Assembly: GCF_016859125.1 (NCBI RefSeq)
Contig: NZ_CP069338.1
Coordinates: 4,837,501-4,901,500, forward strand
Direction of reading: 5' to 3'
DNA from: Archangium violaceum
Lineage (GTDB): Bacteria > Myxococcota > Myxococcia > Myxococcales > Myxococcaceae
DNA: 64,000 nucleotides
Part shown: positions 49,140 to 57,714 of the stretch, piece after piece
Layout: each line of letters starts with the position of its first letter
How positions within the stretch are numbered: the first letter of the stretch is position 1
The notes under the pieces: generated by a model
Seen by the model: only the letters and a program-made list of their open reading frames with translations
Database searches by the model: none
What the model was told of the DNA's origin: nothing
Made by a program: the position numbers and the translations under genes

Positions 49140-50603
49140 ATGTTCCGACATACACCTCGAGCCCTGCTCGGCGCCGTGCTGCTGTGTGGGTGCGGAGGCA
49201 AGCCACCGTCCGATCTGACACCGCCGAGCGTGCGTCTCGATACTCCGCTCGAGGTGCGGCAGCGGGTGCGGCTGACGGGCCTGGCGAGTGATGACACGGG
49301 CGTGGAACGGCTCACCTGGCAGCTCAACGGCGGGGAGTCCCAGGTGCTCGAGTCCACCGAAGCGGAGGGCGGACGCGCCTTCTCGCTGGAGCTCTTGTCC
49401 CGGCCCGGGGCCAACACGTTGGTGGTTCGCGCGGAGGACGCCGCGGGCAACGTGGCGGAAGCGTCCACCTCCTTCCAGACTTCGTTCGCCCCTCTCGTAT
49501 CCGCGGGTGGCCTGCACGGTGGCACGGTGCGCGGCGGGCAGCTCTACACGTGGGGGCAGAACACGCAGGGACAGCTCGGGCTGGGCGATACCACCGCGCG
49601 CACCCTCCCCACCGTGGTGGCGGACCTCTCCCAGGTGGCCTCCATCGCCTTCAACAGCAACACCTCGCTCGCGATACGCGAGGACGGCTCGGTGTGGACG
49701 TGGGGTACCAATGCCAGCGGGCAGCTCGGACTGGGAGCTCCGCCGGTGGACGGGCAGACGCGTACTCCGGACACCCAGGCCCGCAACCGGCCCACGCAGG
49801 TGCCTGGGCTGACGGACGCGGTGTCCGGCGCGCTCGGTTTCAGCCATGCCCTCGTGCTGAAGGCCGATGGCTCCGTGGTGGCCTTCGGGAAGAACAACAA
49901 CGGGCAGCTCGGGGACGGCACCACCACGGATCGCGACTACCCGGTGCGTGTGCTCGGGCTGACGGACGTGGTGAAGCTGGCGGGGGGCTCGCAGCAGTCG
50001 ATGGCCCTGAAGCGGGATGGCTCGGTCTGGGCCTGGGGCAACAACGACTCCGGCAATCTGGGCCAGGGCGCCGAGGACATGGTGGCCCACCCCGAGCCCC
50101 TGCGGGTGCCGGGCCTCGACGGTGTGGTGGACATCGCCAGCGGGCGTGAACACATGCTGGCGCTGCACTCGGATGGCACCGTGTCCGCCTGGGGCCTCAA
50201 CGCCAGCGGCCAGGTGGGGAACGGGGAGGGGGGCACGGGCCTCGAGGTGTATGCGCCGGTGAAGGTGGTGGGTCTGACGGACGTGGTGGCCGTCTACGCC
50301 AACTCCAACTTCAGCCTCGCGTTGAAGGCGGACGGCACCCTGTGGGGCTTCGGCCAGAACTTCAACGGGCAGCTCGGCAACGGGCAGAGCGGTAAGGAGT
50401 ATCAGGCGGATCCCCTCGCGGACACGGCGGTGGTGGGGCTCTCGGAGCTGCGGGACGTCGCCGCGGGCTCCACGTTCGGGCTGGGGTTGCGCCGGGACGG
50501 ACTGCTCTTCGGGTGGGGTTGGAACAGCAATGGCTCGCTCGGCAACGACGAGCTGCAGAACAACTGGAGCTTCGCCGAGCCCGTGAAGGTGAAGCTGCCA
50601 TGA
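49140..50603 (+). CDS. RCC1-repeat propeller lipoprotein
   Basis: A 487-aa lipoprotein (signal LLGAVLLCGCGG, Cys 18 or 20) made of an Ig-like domain (about 25-118; VSLE-type strands with TGLASDDTGVERLTW) and seven RCC1 blades that would close one propeller. The blade signatures are WGQNTQGQLGLG, WGTNASGQLGLG, FGKNNNGQLGDG, WGNNDSGNLGQG, WGLNASGQVGNG, FGQNFNGQLGNG and WGWNSNGSLGND. RCC1 domains bind protein or membrane partners; bacterial surface versions have no fixed role. ATG 49140 gives an exact lipobox and follows GAAGGGAGAG. It overlaps the next gene as ATGA, so a common role with the di-heme protein is likely. It may recruit or present that protein. Confidence 0.88.
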   Translation: MFRHTPRALLGAVLLCGCGGKPPSDLTPPSVRLDTPLEVRQRVRLTGLASDDTGVERLTWQLNGGESQVLESTEAEGGRAFSLELLSRPGANTLVVRAEDAAGNVAEASTSFQTSFAPLVSAGGLHGGTVRGGQLYTWGQNTQGQLGLGDTTARTLPTVVADLSQVASIAFNSNTSLAIREDGSVWTWGTNASGQLGLGAPPVDGQTRTPDTQARNRPTQVPGLTDAVSGALGFSHALVLKADGSVVAFGKNNNGQLGDGTTTDRDYPVRVLGLTDVVKLAGGSQQSMALKRDGSVWAWGNNDSGNLGQGAEDMVAHPEPLRVPGLDGVVDIASGREHMLALHSDGTVSAWGLNASGQVGNGEGGTGLEVYAPVKVVGLTDVVAVYANSNFSLALKADGTLWGFGQNFNGQLGNGQSGKEYQADPLADTAVVGLSELRDVAAGSTFGLGLRRDGLLFGWGWNSNGSLGNDELQNNWSFAEPVKVKLP

Positions 50604-52012
50604 AGAGGTGGTTCGGCCAGGTGTTGGGCGTGGCGCTCCTCGTCCAGTCGGCGGCATGCCGTGAGGAGCCTCCGGTCCGCTGGGACGTGGTGGAGCCCGG
50701 AGAGGCCTTGTCCGGCGGCGAAGGGGGCACCGTCTCCAACGCGAGCGCACAGGCCTTCTCGCAGGCGCTGCCCGCGCTGACGCTGGAGCGGCGCTCGAGC
50801 TTCGTCTCGGGGCGGGGTGTCTTCGAGATCGATTGGGTTCCGGCGCCGGCCTCGAGCAGCCGGGCGGACCGGGATGGATTGGGCCCCGTCTTCCACGCGG
50901 TGGCGTGCCTCTCGTGCCACCCGGCCAACGGGCGGGCCGCTCCGCCGGACGAGCCCGGCTCCACGGGTGAGTCCCTGCTGGTGCGTCTGAGCATTCCAGG
51001 CACGACGCCAACGGGCGCTCCGCTCCCCGAGCCCACCTACGGAGACCAGCTCCAACCGAAGGGGATTCCGGGCGTACCGGCCGAGGCGCGCGTGGTGGTG
51101 CGTCACACGCCGCTCCCGGGCGCTTTCGCGGATGGAGAGGCCTTCACCCTCCAGTCTCCGGAGTACGTGCTGGAGGAGCTGGCCCATGGTCCGTCGCACC
51201 CGGACACGATGCTGTCGCCACGGCTCGCCCAGCCGCTGCATGGGCTCGGCCTGCTGGCGGCGGTGCCCGAGGAGACGGTGCTGGAGTGGGCGGACCCGGA
51301 CGATGCGAACGGGGACGGCATCTCCGGCCGGCCGAATCATGTGTGGAGCGTGCGCCAGGGCAGGCGGGTGCTGGGGCGCTTCGGGTGGAAGGCCAACCAG
51401 CCGGACCTGGAGCAGCAGGGCGCGGGGGCCTTCCTCGGAGACATGGGACTCACCACGTCCCTCTTCCCCGCGCAGCCCTGCACCTTCGCCGAACAGGCCT
51501 GCGGTGACGCACCCCCGGGTGGAGCTCCGGAGGTGGAGGACAACCGGCTGGCGGCGCTCACCTTCTACTCGCACGTCATCGCCGTGCCGGCGCGCCGGGA
51601 CGTGGACTCGCCCCGGGTGTTGCAGGGCAAGGCCGTCTTCCACCGCGTGGGGTGCGCGGGCTGTCATCGGCCCACGCTCACCACGGGCTCGCTGGAGGGC
51701 TACCCGGAGCTATCCGGGCAGAGCATCCGTCCCTATACGGACCTCCTGCTGCACGACCTGGGCGAGGCTCTCTCGGACGGGAGGCCGGACTTCGAGGCCA
51801 CCGGGCGCGAGTGGCGCACCGCGCCGCTGTGGGGCATCGGGCTGACGGCCACCGTCAACGGGCACACGCGCTTTCTTCACGATGGCCGGGCGCGCTCACT
51901 GATGGAGGCCATCCTCTGGCATGGCGGCGAGGCCGAGGCCTCACGTGATGCGGTGCGGCGGCTCTCGAAGGACGAGCGTGAGGTGCTCATCACCTTCCTC
52001 GAGTCGCTGTAG
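50600..52012 (+). CDS. Di-heme oxidoreductase (DUF1111/putative peroxidase) lipoprotein
   Basis: A 470-aa envelope protein with two heme c sites, CLSCH (near 107) and CAGCH (near 352), and a signal ending VQSAAC that would anchor it as a lipoprotein. It belongs to the putative di-heme 'thiol oxidoreductase' or peroxidase group, in which the hemes pass electrons to hydrogen peroxide or a redox partner. The helical regions after each site and DPDDANGDGISGRPNHVWS (a possible calcium-binding loop) fit. ATG 50600 overlaps the TGA of the RCC1 gene, so translation of the two is coupled. The physiological partner is unknown. Confidence 0.85.
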   Translation: MKRWFGQVLGVALLVQSAACREEPPVRWDVVEPGEALSGGEGGTVSNASAQAFSQALPALTLERRSSFVSGRGVFEIDWVPAPASSSRADRDGLGPVFHAVACLSCHPANGRAAPPDEPGSTGESLLVRLSIPGTTPTGAPLPEPTYGDQLQPKGIPGVPAEARVVVRHTPLPGAFADGEAFTLQSPEYVLEELAHGPSHPDTMLSPRLAQPLHGLGLLAAVPEETVLEWADPDDANGDGISGRPNHVWSVRQGRRVLGRFGWKANQPDLEQQGAGAFLGDMGLTTSLFPAQPCTFAEQACGDAPPGGAPEVEDNRLAALTFYSHVIAVPARRDVDSPRVLQGKAVFHRVGCAGCHRPTLTTGSLEGYPELSGQSIRPYTDLLLHDLGEALSDGRPDFEATGREWRTAPLWGIGLTATVNGHTRFLHDGRARSLMEAILWHGGEAEASRDAVRRLSKDEREVLITFLESL

Positions 52013-52021
52013 CGGTCGGGA

Positions 52022-52062
52022 CGGGCTTATAGACGCATAAATGCCCGGGCGTTATAAGCCCG
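52022..52062. promoter_or_regulatory. Inverted repeat just upstream of the MDR gene
   Basis: Perfect 10-bp arms CGGGCTTATA (52022-52031) and TATAAGCCCG (52053-52062) with a 21-base spacer end five bases before ATG 52068. No usual ribosome site is seen there. It may be an operator, or a hairpin that controls translation, or the terminator of the preceding gene. Confidence 0.5.
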
Positions 52063-52067
52063 CCACC

Positions 52068-53078
52068 ATGAACGCCACCAATCACCAATTCCGCCTCGCC
52101 GCTCGTCCGGTGGGCATGCCGAAGCGCGACAACTGGAACTACACCGAGGAGCCCGTTCGCGAGCCGGCGGACGGCGAGCTGCTGGTCAAGGTTCTCTACA
52201 TCTCGCTCGACCCGGCCATGCGCGGTTGGATGAACGAGGGCAAGTCCTATATCCCGCCCGTGGGCATCGGCGAGGTCATGCGCGCCGGAGGCGCGGGCCG
52301 GGTCGTCTCCAGCAAGCACCCCGGGTTCGTGGCGGGCGACTATGTCATCGGCCACTTCGGCGTGCAGGAGTACGCCCTCTCCGATGGCAAGGACGTCGCC
52401 AAGGTCGACCCGAAGGTGGCTCCGCTGCCGGTCTACCTTGGCACCCTCGGCATGCCCGGCATGACGGCCTATTTCGGCCTGCTCGACATCGGCAAGCCGA
52501 ACCCGGGGGACACCGTCGTCGTTTCGGGGGCGGCCGGTGCCGTGGGCACGGTGGTCGGGCAGATCGCCAAGCTCAAGGGATGCCGCGTCGTGGGCATCGC
52601 CGGTGGGGCCGACAAGTGCCGGTACATCGTGGAGGAGCTCGGCTTCGACGCGGCCATCGACTACAAGTCCGAGGACGTCAAGGGTGCGCTGCGGACGCAC
52701 TGCCCCAAGGGCGTGGACGTCTACTTCGACAACGTCGGCGGTGACATCCTCGATGCGGTGCTCACCCGGCTCGCGCGCGGCGCGCGCATCGTCATCTGCG
52801 GTGCCATCTCGCAGTACAACAACACGGGCCCGGTGAAGGGCCCGGCCAACTACATGTCCCTGCTGGTCAACCGCGCCAGCATGACGGGCATGGTGGTGTT
52901 CGACTACGCCGCGCGCTACGGCGAGGCGGCACGCGAGATGGCCGGCTGGATGGCCGCCGGCAAGCTCAAGTCGCGCGAGGACATCGTCGAGGGCCTGGAG
53001 ACGTTCCCCGACACCCTGCTGAAGCTCTTCAAGGGTGAGAACACGGGCAAGCTCGTGCTCCAGGTCGCGAAGGAGTAA
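52068..53078 (+). CDS. NADP-dependent MDR-family oxidoreductase
   Basis: A 336-aa zinc-independent medium-chain dehydrogenase/reductase of the prostaglandin/leukotriene reductase or quinone oxidoreductase kind. The substrate part (1-120) has LYISLDPAMRGWMNEGKSYI. The NADP-binding Rossmann part has VVVSGAAGAVGTVVGQIAKL and AGGADKCRYIVEELG, and KGVDVYFDNVGGDILDAVL follows. Such enzymes reduce the double bond of alpha,beta-unsaturated ketones or aldehydes in the cytoplasm, often in detoxification. The start is uncertain: ATG 52068 begins the conserved fold, while ATG 52041 adds nine residues. A palindrome overlaps the start region, so it may be repressed by a TetR-like or similar factor encoded elsewhere. 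Confidence 0.88.
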   Translation: MNATNHQFRLAARPVGMPKRDNWNYTEEPVREPADGELLVKVLYISLDPAMRGWMNEGKSYIPPVGIGEVMRAGGAGRVVSSKHPGFVAGDYVIGHFGVQEYALSDGKDVAKVDPKVAPLPVYLGTLGMPGMTAYFGLLDIGKPNPGDTVVVSGAAGAVGTVVGQIAKLKGCRVVGIAGGADKCRYIVEELGFDAAIDYKSEDVKGALRTHCPKGVDVYFDNVGGDILDAVLTRLARGARIVICGAISQYNNTGPVKGPANYMSLLVNRASMTGMVVFDYAARYGEAAREMAGWMAAGKLKSREDIVEGLETFPDTLLKLFKGENTGKLVLQVAKE

Positions 53079-53087
53079 CGGCGACTC

Positions 53088-53121
53088 CCGCCGAGGCACC
53101 CCACGGCATGGGCCTCGGCGG
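53088..53121. terminator. Bidirectional hairpin terminator
   Basis: A perfect 10-bp stem CCGCCGAGGC / GCCTCGGCGG with a 14-base loop separates the convergent MDR and VIT/vWA genes. A T run is absent. Confidence 0.6.
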
Positions 53122-53141
53122 TGGGAACCGGGTGGCCCGGC

Positions 53142-55751
53142 TCAGCGAGCCGCGAGCGCGTCCACGTGCTGGCGCAGGGCCACTTCATTCTCCATCCGCG
53201 AGCTGAGCCCGGCGATGGGCTGCGCCGCCTCGGCGATCTTCCCTCGCGTGCGCGGACCCGCGGCCACGAGCCACGCCACGCCCAGGGCGAGCTCGGCCAC
53301 CTCGGGAGCACCGCTCAACTGCGGGACGAGCGCGAGCAGCGCTTCCACCGCCTTCTTCACCTGCGCACCGTGGAGTGGGTGGCTGCTGGTGATGCCCTGG
53401 CGCAAGAGCTCCAGCAAGGCGAGCGCGGTGGCGCGGGCCTGGTGCACGGGCTCGGAACTCGTACCGGTGCCCGCCCACAGGCCGCTGGCGAGCTGCTTCT
53501 CGAGCAGCCCCACTCCGCCCGCCTCGCTCGGCGCCGCCCCCTCGCTGACGGACATGTCCGAGAGGCTCGAGGCTTCCGAGAGGCTCAGGTCGTCGTCATC
53601 TGCGAAGGAGGCGCGCTTCGCCAGGCGCTGGTCCCTGTACCTGGCCTTCTCCTTCTGCCTCTCCTCTTTCTGCCTCTCCTCGTGTCCTCCCTTGGTAGCG
53701 TCGCGGGCCCTCCCCAGGAATTCGGGCACCACGCGGTATTCGCGGCGCGAGCCGTCGCTGCTTGCCGGAGGCGGCGGTGCGGCGGGGGCGGGCGGGGTGA
53801 CACGCCGGATCGGCATGAGCGGGCGCGAGATGACGGCCGCTGCTCTGGCTGGAGCCGCAGCTGGAGCCGGGACCGGGACGCCCGCGGCTGGACCGAGCGG
53901 GCGAGGCCGCAGCGCTCCTCCGCGGGTCTGCTCTTCCTTCGTGTCCGTGCCGAACATGGACCAGCCCGCGGGGGCGTGGACGGGGACGACGCGCGTCTCC
54001 GGCTGGCCCGAGGCGCGGCGCTCGCCGGTGCGCTCCTCCACCACCACGAAGGAGGTGTACGGCGTGACGAGGCCGTGCGCGAGCGCGAGCTGCACGATGC
54101 GCTCCTTGAGCGACTGGGCGCGCCGGCCCACGAGCGCGGCGTCCTGCCACGACCGAATGCGCTCGGCGGCCCATAGCTTCTCCACTGCGGGCCGGTCGCT
54201 CTCGGCGGGGAAGCTCACGGGGATGGAGAGCGAGAAGGTCTCCGCGCCCGACATGCCCTTGAGCACCACCTTGCCCGAGCCGGGCGACGTATAGCGGCCG
54301 AAGAGGCTCCACGGCGTGCCGTCCACGAGCTGCGGCGGCTCGGCGGGGGCCAGCTCCGAGGCCTCCACGCCTTCGAAGCGCACCTCCACGCCGGTGACGC
54401 GGGGCGCGAGCGCGCGGGAGAACTGGGCCACCACCTTGTCGTCGATGCGCTCGCCGGGGTGGATGAACTCCACCGCGCCACCCGTCTGACGGGCCATGTC
54501 CTCGAGCAGCACGTCACTCACGTTGGTGCCGATGCCGAAGGAGTAGATGCGCGCCGTCTTGCGTGCCCCCATCACCGCGCTGAGGATCTCGGACTCGTTG
54601 CCCACCTGGCCGTCGGTGAGCAGCACCACCACGCCCTCCGGCACGGCCCGCACCGCGGCCATCATGGGCTGGAGCAGTTCGGTGCCGCCGTGCGCGTGCA
54701 GCGAGGCCACCCACCGGTCCGCCTGCTCCAGCGTCTTCTGGGTGAAGGTCACCGGCTCCGGCGAGAAGAGGTGGAAGGAGTTCTCGAAGGCGATGATGTT
54801 GAAGCGATCTCCCTCGCGCAGGTGGCGCAGGCACAGGCGGAGCGCGCCCTGGGCCTGGGGGAGGCTCTCTCCGCCCATGGAGCCGGAGGTGTCCACGACG
54901 AACACCACCTCCTGGCGCTTGGGGCCCGCGGCCATGCCCAGCAGGTCCGGCACCACGGTGAGGGCGAAGGTGCCGGGGCCCTCGCCCTTGCGGTGGGTGA
55001 CGAGCGTGGTGAGCGGGGTGCTCATGTCCTGGCCGCGGATGCTGAGGACGAGGTCTCGGTCCAAGGCCACGTTCGGCTGGGAGAGCTTCACGCGCGTGCC
55101 ACTCTCGGCACGGGAGATGTCCAGCTTGTGCGAGGGGCTCTCCACCACCACCTCGCGGCCGAGTGAGATGCGCAGGTCCAACGAGAGGCCGTAGCGCGCG
55201 TCTCCCACGGGTGGAGTGATGCGATCCGCGTCGGGCACGCGATCCGTCGGTTCCTCCGAGCCGTGGGCGGTGCGGTCCCCCGTGGGGGTGCCGGGGATGT
55301 AGCGGGGCGCGACGAGGGTGGGCAGGGCCCAGCGCACGCAGCCTTCCTCCACCTGGATGGCCTGGAGGAACTCCACCTCCACGAGCGTCTCCTCGCCGGG
55401 CAGGAGGTTGCCCACCTGGGCGGTGAAGACGTTGGGGCGCTCCTGGTCCAGCAGCGCGGCGCCATGGCCGGCCGTCACCGCGTCGTCATAGGTGCGGAAG
55501 GCTTCCTCGCGCTCCTTGAGGATGCCCTGCACGCGGCGCCCGGCGCACTCCATGGAGAAGGCGGTGAGGGTGGCGTCGGAGGGCAGCGGGAAGACGTAGA
55601 CGGCCTCGACGGGCTTGGACCCGGTGTTGCGGTAGCGCTGGCGCACGCGCACCCGGGCATGACCTCCGAGGAGCTCGCCGGTGACGTCCACCCCCTGAAG
55701 GGGAACCTGGGCACCACTCCGCGTGTACAGCCCTGCTTTCTCGTTCGTCAT
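53142..55751 (-). CDS. VIT and von Willebrand A domain protein
   Basis: An 869-aa protein with a VIT domain (about 1-130; RNTGSKPVEAVYVFPLPSDA and FRTYDDAVTAGHGAALLDQE) and a vWA domain whose metal-binding site is DTSGSMGG (near 288), with the later Thr and Asp positions in GGTELLQPM and LTDGQVG. A long Pro/Ala-rich and Lys/Glu-rich linker (about 600-710) and a helical C-terminus follow. No signal peptide is seen, so unlike the mammalian relatives it is probably cytoplasmic. vWA domains bind proteins in a divalent-metal-dependent way, so it may be a scaffold. ATG 55751 overlaps the stop of the MerR gene (ATGA), so the regulator and this protein are translated together. Function unknown. Confidence 0.85.
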   Translation of the reverse strand: MTNEKAGLYTRSGAQVPLQGVDVTGELLGGHARVRVRQRYRNTGSKPVEAVYVFPLPSDATLTAFSMECAGRRVQGILKEREEAFRTYDDAVTAGHGAALLDQERPNVFTAQVGNLLPGEETLVEVEFLQAIQVEEGCVRWALPTLVAPRYIPGTPTGDRTAHGSEEPTDRVPDADRITPPVGDARYGLSLDLRISLGREVVVESPSHKLDISRAESGTRVKLSQPNVALDRDLVLSIRGQDMSTPLTTLVTHRKGEGPGTFALTVVPDLLGMAAGPKRQEVVFVVDTSGSMGGESLPQAQGALRLCLRHLREGDRFNIIAFENSFHLFSPEPVTFTQKTLEQADRWVASLHAHGGTELLQPMMAAVRAVPEGVVVLLTDGQVGNESEILSAVMGARKTARIYSFGIGTNVSDVLLEDMARQTGGAVEFIHPGERIDDKVVAQFSRALAPRVTGVEVRFEGVEASELAPAEPPQLVDGTPWSLFGRYTSPGSGKVVLKGMSGAETFSLSIPVSFPAESDRPAVEKLWAAERIRSWQDAALVGRRAQSLKERIVQLALAHGLVTPYTSFVVVEERTGERRASGQPETRVVPVHAPAGWSMFGTDTKEEQTRGGALRPRPLGPAAGVPVPAPAAAPARAAAVISRPLMPIRRVTPPAPAAPPPPASSDGSRREYRVVPEFLGRARDATKGGHEERQKEERQKEKARYRDQRLAKRASFADDDDLSLSEASSLSDMSVSEGAAPSEAGGVGLLEKQLASGLWAGTGTSSEPVHQARATALALLELLRQGITSSHPLHGAQVKKAVEALLALVPQLSGAPEVAELALGVAWLVAAGPRTRGKIAEAAQPIAGLSSRMENEVALRQHVDALAAR

Positions 55752-56251
55752 GGCTCTACCTTTCCCCAGGAGTCCTGGATGAGGGCGCGCATGCGTTCCG
55801 CGAGCGCCCGGGTTTTCTCGTCCGCCGTATCGGCGAGGTGCAGCTCCAGCCCCGGCGCGAGCTCCCAGCGGCGCCAGCTTGTCACTCCGGCAGAAGGGGA
55901 GACAGGGACCGCCTGCTTCACCGGCTCCGCCTGGGGGGCCGGTGCGGAGGACCCGGCCGTGGGGGCGGGGAGGTCGTGGGGCCCAGCCTCGGCGAGTGCC
56001 CCGAGCTCTTCGGGGCTCAGCCGGGCCAGCTCCACCTGGATGGCATCGAGCGGGAGGAACCTCGCCTGCAAGGTCCGGATGGCCTTGAGACGCAGCAGGT
56101 GCTCTTCCCCATAGACGGTGTCCGGCCCCTTGAAGGGCGGGGCGGGCAGGAGCCCGCGCTGGACGTAGTAGCGCACGGTGCGGGGGGACACGCCCACCGC
56201 CTCGGCCAGCTCCGTCAGCTTCCACTCCTTGCGTGTTTTCGTCGTGCTCAC
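55748..56251 (-). CDS. MerR-family transcriptional regulator
   Basis: A 167-aa regulator. Residues 8-75 form the MerR winged helix (WKLTELAEAVGVSPRTVRYY, YGEEHLLRLKAIRTLQA). A Pro/Ala-rich part and a C-terminal helix-rich end follow, with no metal-binding Cys. The start is GTG 56251: it sits seven bases after a consensus -10 and so begins a leaderless or nearly leaderless message. An ATG at 56287 lies inside the -35 element and is unlikely. It is coupled to the VIT/vWA gene by an ATGA overlap. Symmetric GACAGT half-sites cover its own promoter, so it probably controls itself and perhaps the divergent DUF2721 gene. Confidence 0.88.
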   Translation of the reverse strand: MSTTKTRKEWKLTELAEAVGVSPRTVRYYVQRGLLPAPPFKGPDTVYGEEHLLRLKAIRTLQARFLPLDAIQVELARLSPEELGALAEAGPHDLPAPTAGSSAPAPQAEPVKQAVPVSPSAGVTSWRRWELAPGLELHLADTADEKTRALAERMRALIQDSWGKVEP

Positions 56252-56287
56252 GCCCCTGACAGTAGGACTCGACAGTGGATGTGTCAA
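56252..56287 (-). promoter_or_regulatory. Sigma-70-like promoter of the MerR-VIT/vWA operon
   Basis: On the minus strand TTGACA (56287-56282) is followed by a 17-base spacer and TACTGT (56264-56259). Seven bases later comes the GTG start codon, so transcription should begin at or within a base or two of the start codon. Confidence 0.65.
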
Positions 56288-56327
56288 GTTGTCACTGGTT
56301 ATTTGCCACTGTCATGAAATCACTGTC
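56258..56327. promoter_or_regulatory. Four GACAGT/ACTGTC half-sites: likely MerR operator
   Basis: GACAGT at 56258-56263 and 56271-56276 and ACTGTC at 56308-56313 and 56322-56327 are mirrored around position 56292. The outer and inner pairs have almost the same centre. The first two overlap the -10 and the spacer of the MerR promoter. Confidence 0.5.
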
Positions 56328-56395
56328 GGGTTCGAGGGAGGAGGGCGCGCGGCCAGGCTTGCGCCGGGCGGGGCGCGGGTGGGACAGAGGGGTGC

Positions 56396-56893
56396 ATGGA
56401 CGCGACGGGAGGCATGGACATCTCCTCCATCCGGCTCATTGGAGCGGCGGTGACGCCTGCGGTGATGGTGTCCGCGTGCGGCATCCTGGCCACGGGGTTG
56501 GACAACCAGATTGGCCGGATGACGTCGCGCACGCGGGAGATGCTGCGTGAGTGGCGCTCGCTGCCGGAGGGGCACCCGAGACGCGAGGTGCTGCGGCTGG
56601 AGGTATCCATCCTGGACCGGAGGCACCTGCTGCTGGCGAGGGCAATGGGGATGGCCTACGGGGCGCTCATTTCGTTCGTGCTGACGTCACTGCTGTACCT
56701 GACGCAGCGACGCTTCAGCGTGCCGGATGTGCTGCCCGTGGCGTCCTTCTCGGTCGGTGTGGTGCTGCTGGGGGTCATCGCGTTGTTCGCGCTGGCATCC
56801 TTGCGGCTCGGCCGGGCCGCGCTCGAGCTGGAGAAGCGCGAGATGTTCATGGGCGCGGAGCACCCGGCGCCCACCGGGGAGCGGAAGACGTGA
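56396..56893 (+). CDS. DUF2721 membrane protein
   Basis: A 165-aa inner membrane protein matching the DUF2721 family. It has an N-terminal hydrophobic segment (IRLIGAAVTPAVMVSACGIL), a basic Arg-rich cytoplasmic part with RHLLLARAMGMA, and two more membrane segments (GALISFVLTSLLYLTQ; LPVASFSVGVVLLGVIALFA). The function of the family is unknown. It is divergent from the MerR gene and overlaps the next lipoprotein gene as GTGA, so the two are probably co-translated. Confidence 0.8.
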   Translation: MDATGGMDISSIRLIGAAVTPAVMVSACGILATGLDNQIGRMTSRTREMLREWRSLPEGHPRREVLRLEVSILDRRHLLLARAMGMAYGALISFVLTSLLYLTQRRFSVPDVLPVASFSVGVVLLGVIALFALASLRLGRAALELEKREMFMGAEHPAPTGERKT

Positions 56894-57696
56894 AGCGGGG
56901 GCTCCTGTTCGGGTTGTTGCTGGTAGTGGCCTGCGCGTGTGCCCGTGGTCCGAAGGTGGTGCGCCCCGCGCCGGCCTGGACCAGGGATGAACCGCTGAGC
57001 TGGGCGGACTGTGACAAGGGCAGCACCCTCGTGATGAGGCGCACCCCTGGGGACGGCGGTGCGCCTCATCTCGTCCGACACAGGCGCATGGACTCGGGAG
57101 ATTCCACCATGGTGCGCATCCAGATAGGGCCGCACTCCTTCCACGGGTTGTTCATCGGCTACCCCTGGGGTGGCCCGGTGAGCACCGACAAGTTCCTGCG
57201 CCGGGACCGTCTCGAGGTCGATGGCGAGTCGGTCCCGGTGGAGGTGTTCGAGCGCACCACGAGTTGGCCCGGTGGCGGGCTCTGTGGTGTTGGCCTCGGG
57301 GCCGTCGGCCCGAGGAGCCTTCTGGTGGAGGAGGTCTGGAAGCGGGTGGATGCGCCACCGGCGGAGGGGCCGCTGCGGGTCCGCTATGATCGCGTCCACT
57401 CGGTGTTCCTTCCCGGGGACAGAGCTCCTCCGGTGTCAGCGCTCCGGGTTGCCGATGCGGAGGGCTTCGTCGACACGCGGCGTGTGCTCGGGCGCCGGCA
57501 GGAAGCGGTCATCGACGGGTGGGTCTACTCCTGCCTGCCGGTGAGGACCTGGGACGACAACGACATCCCGCTCGACTCCCTGGAGTGCCCGGGCGTGCTC
57601 GGTGGCAGGGCACGCTGGGAGGAGGTGTACCGGATCGGTAATGTCCTGAAGTGGAAGAACCGCTTCGAGGTCGTGTCGTTCGATTGCCGACGTTGA
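56890..57696 (+). CDS. Lipoprotein of unknown function
   Basis: A 268-aa lipoprotein from GTG 56890, which overlaps the TGA of the DUF2721 gene. The signal is KRGLLFGLLLVVACAC (Cys 15 or 17). The mature part contains several Cys (WADCDKG, GGGLCGVG, YSCLP, LECPG, FDCRR) that may form disulfides, and an even distribution of beta-like strands. I do not recognise a family. Coupling to the membrane protein suggests a shared envelope role. Confidence 0.7.
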   Translation: MKRGLLFGLLLVVACACARGPKVVRPAPAWTRDEPLSWADCDKGSTLVMRRTPGDGGAPHLVRHRRMDSGDSTMVRIQIGPHSFHGLFIGYPWGGPVSTDKFLRRDRLEVDGESVPVEVFERTTSWPGGGLCGVGLGAVGPRSLLVEEVWKRVDAPPAEGPLRVRYDRVHSVFLPGDRAPPVSALRVADAEGFVDTRRVLGRRQEAVIDGWVYSCLPVRTWDDNDIPLDSLECPGVLGGRARWEEVYRIGNVLKWKNRFEVVSFDCRR

Positions 57697-57714
57697 GGGG
57701 CGGCCCGCCAGCGG

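Noticed and set aside
52059-52070. GCCACCATG, a perfect eukaryotic start context, before the MDR gene
   Set aside because: It has no meaning in a bacterial message and is taken as chance.
55752-56225. Upstream extension of the VIT/vWA gene
   Set aside because: It overlaps the MerR gene in another frame. The VIT domain starts exactly at ATG 55751.
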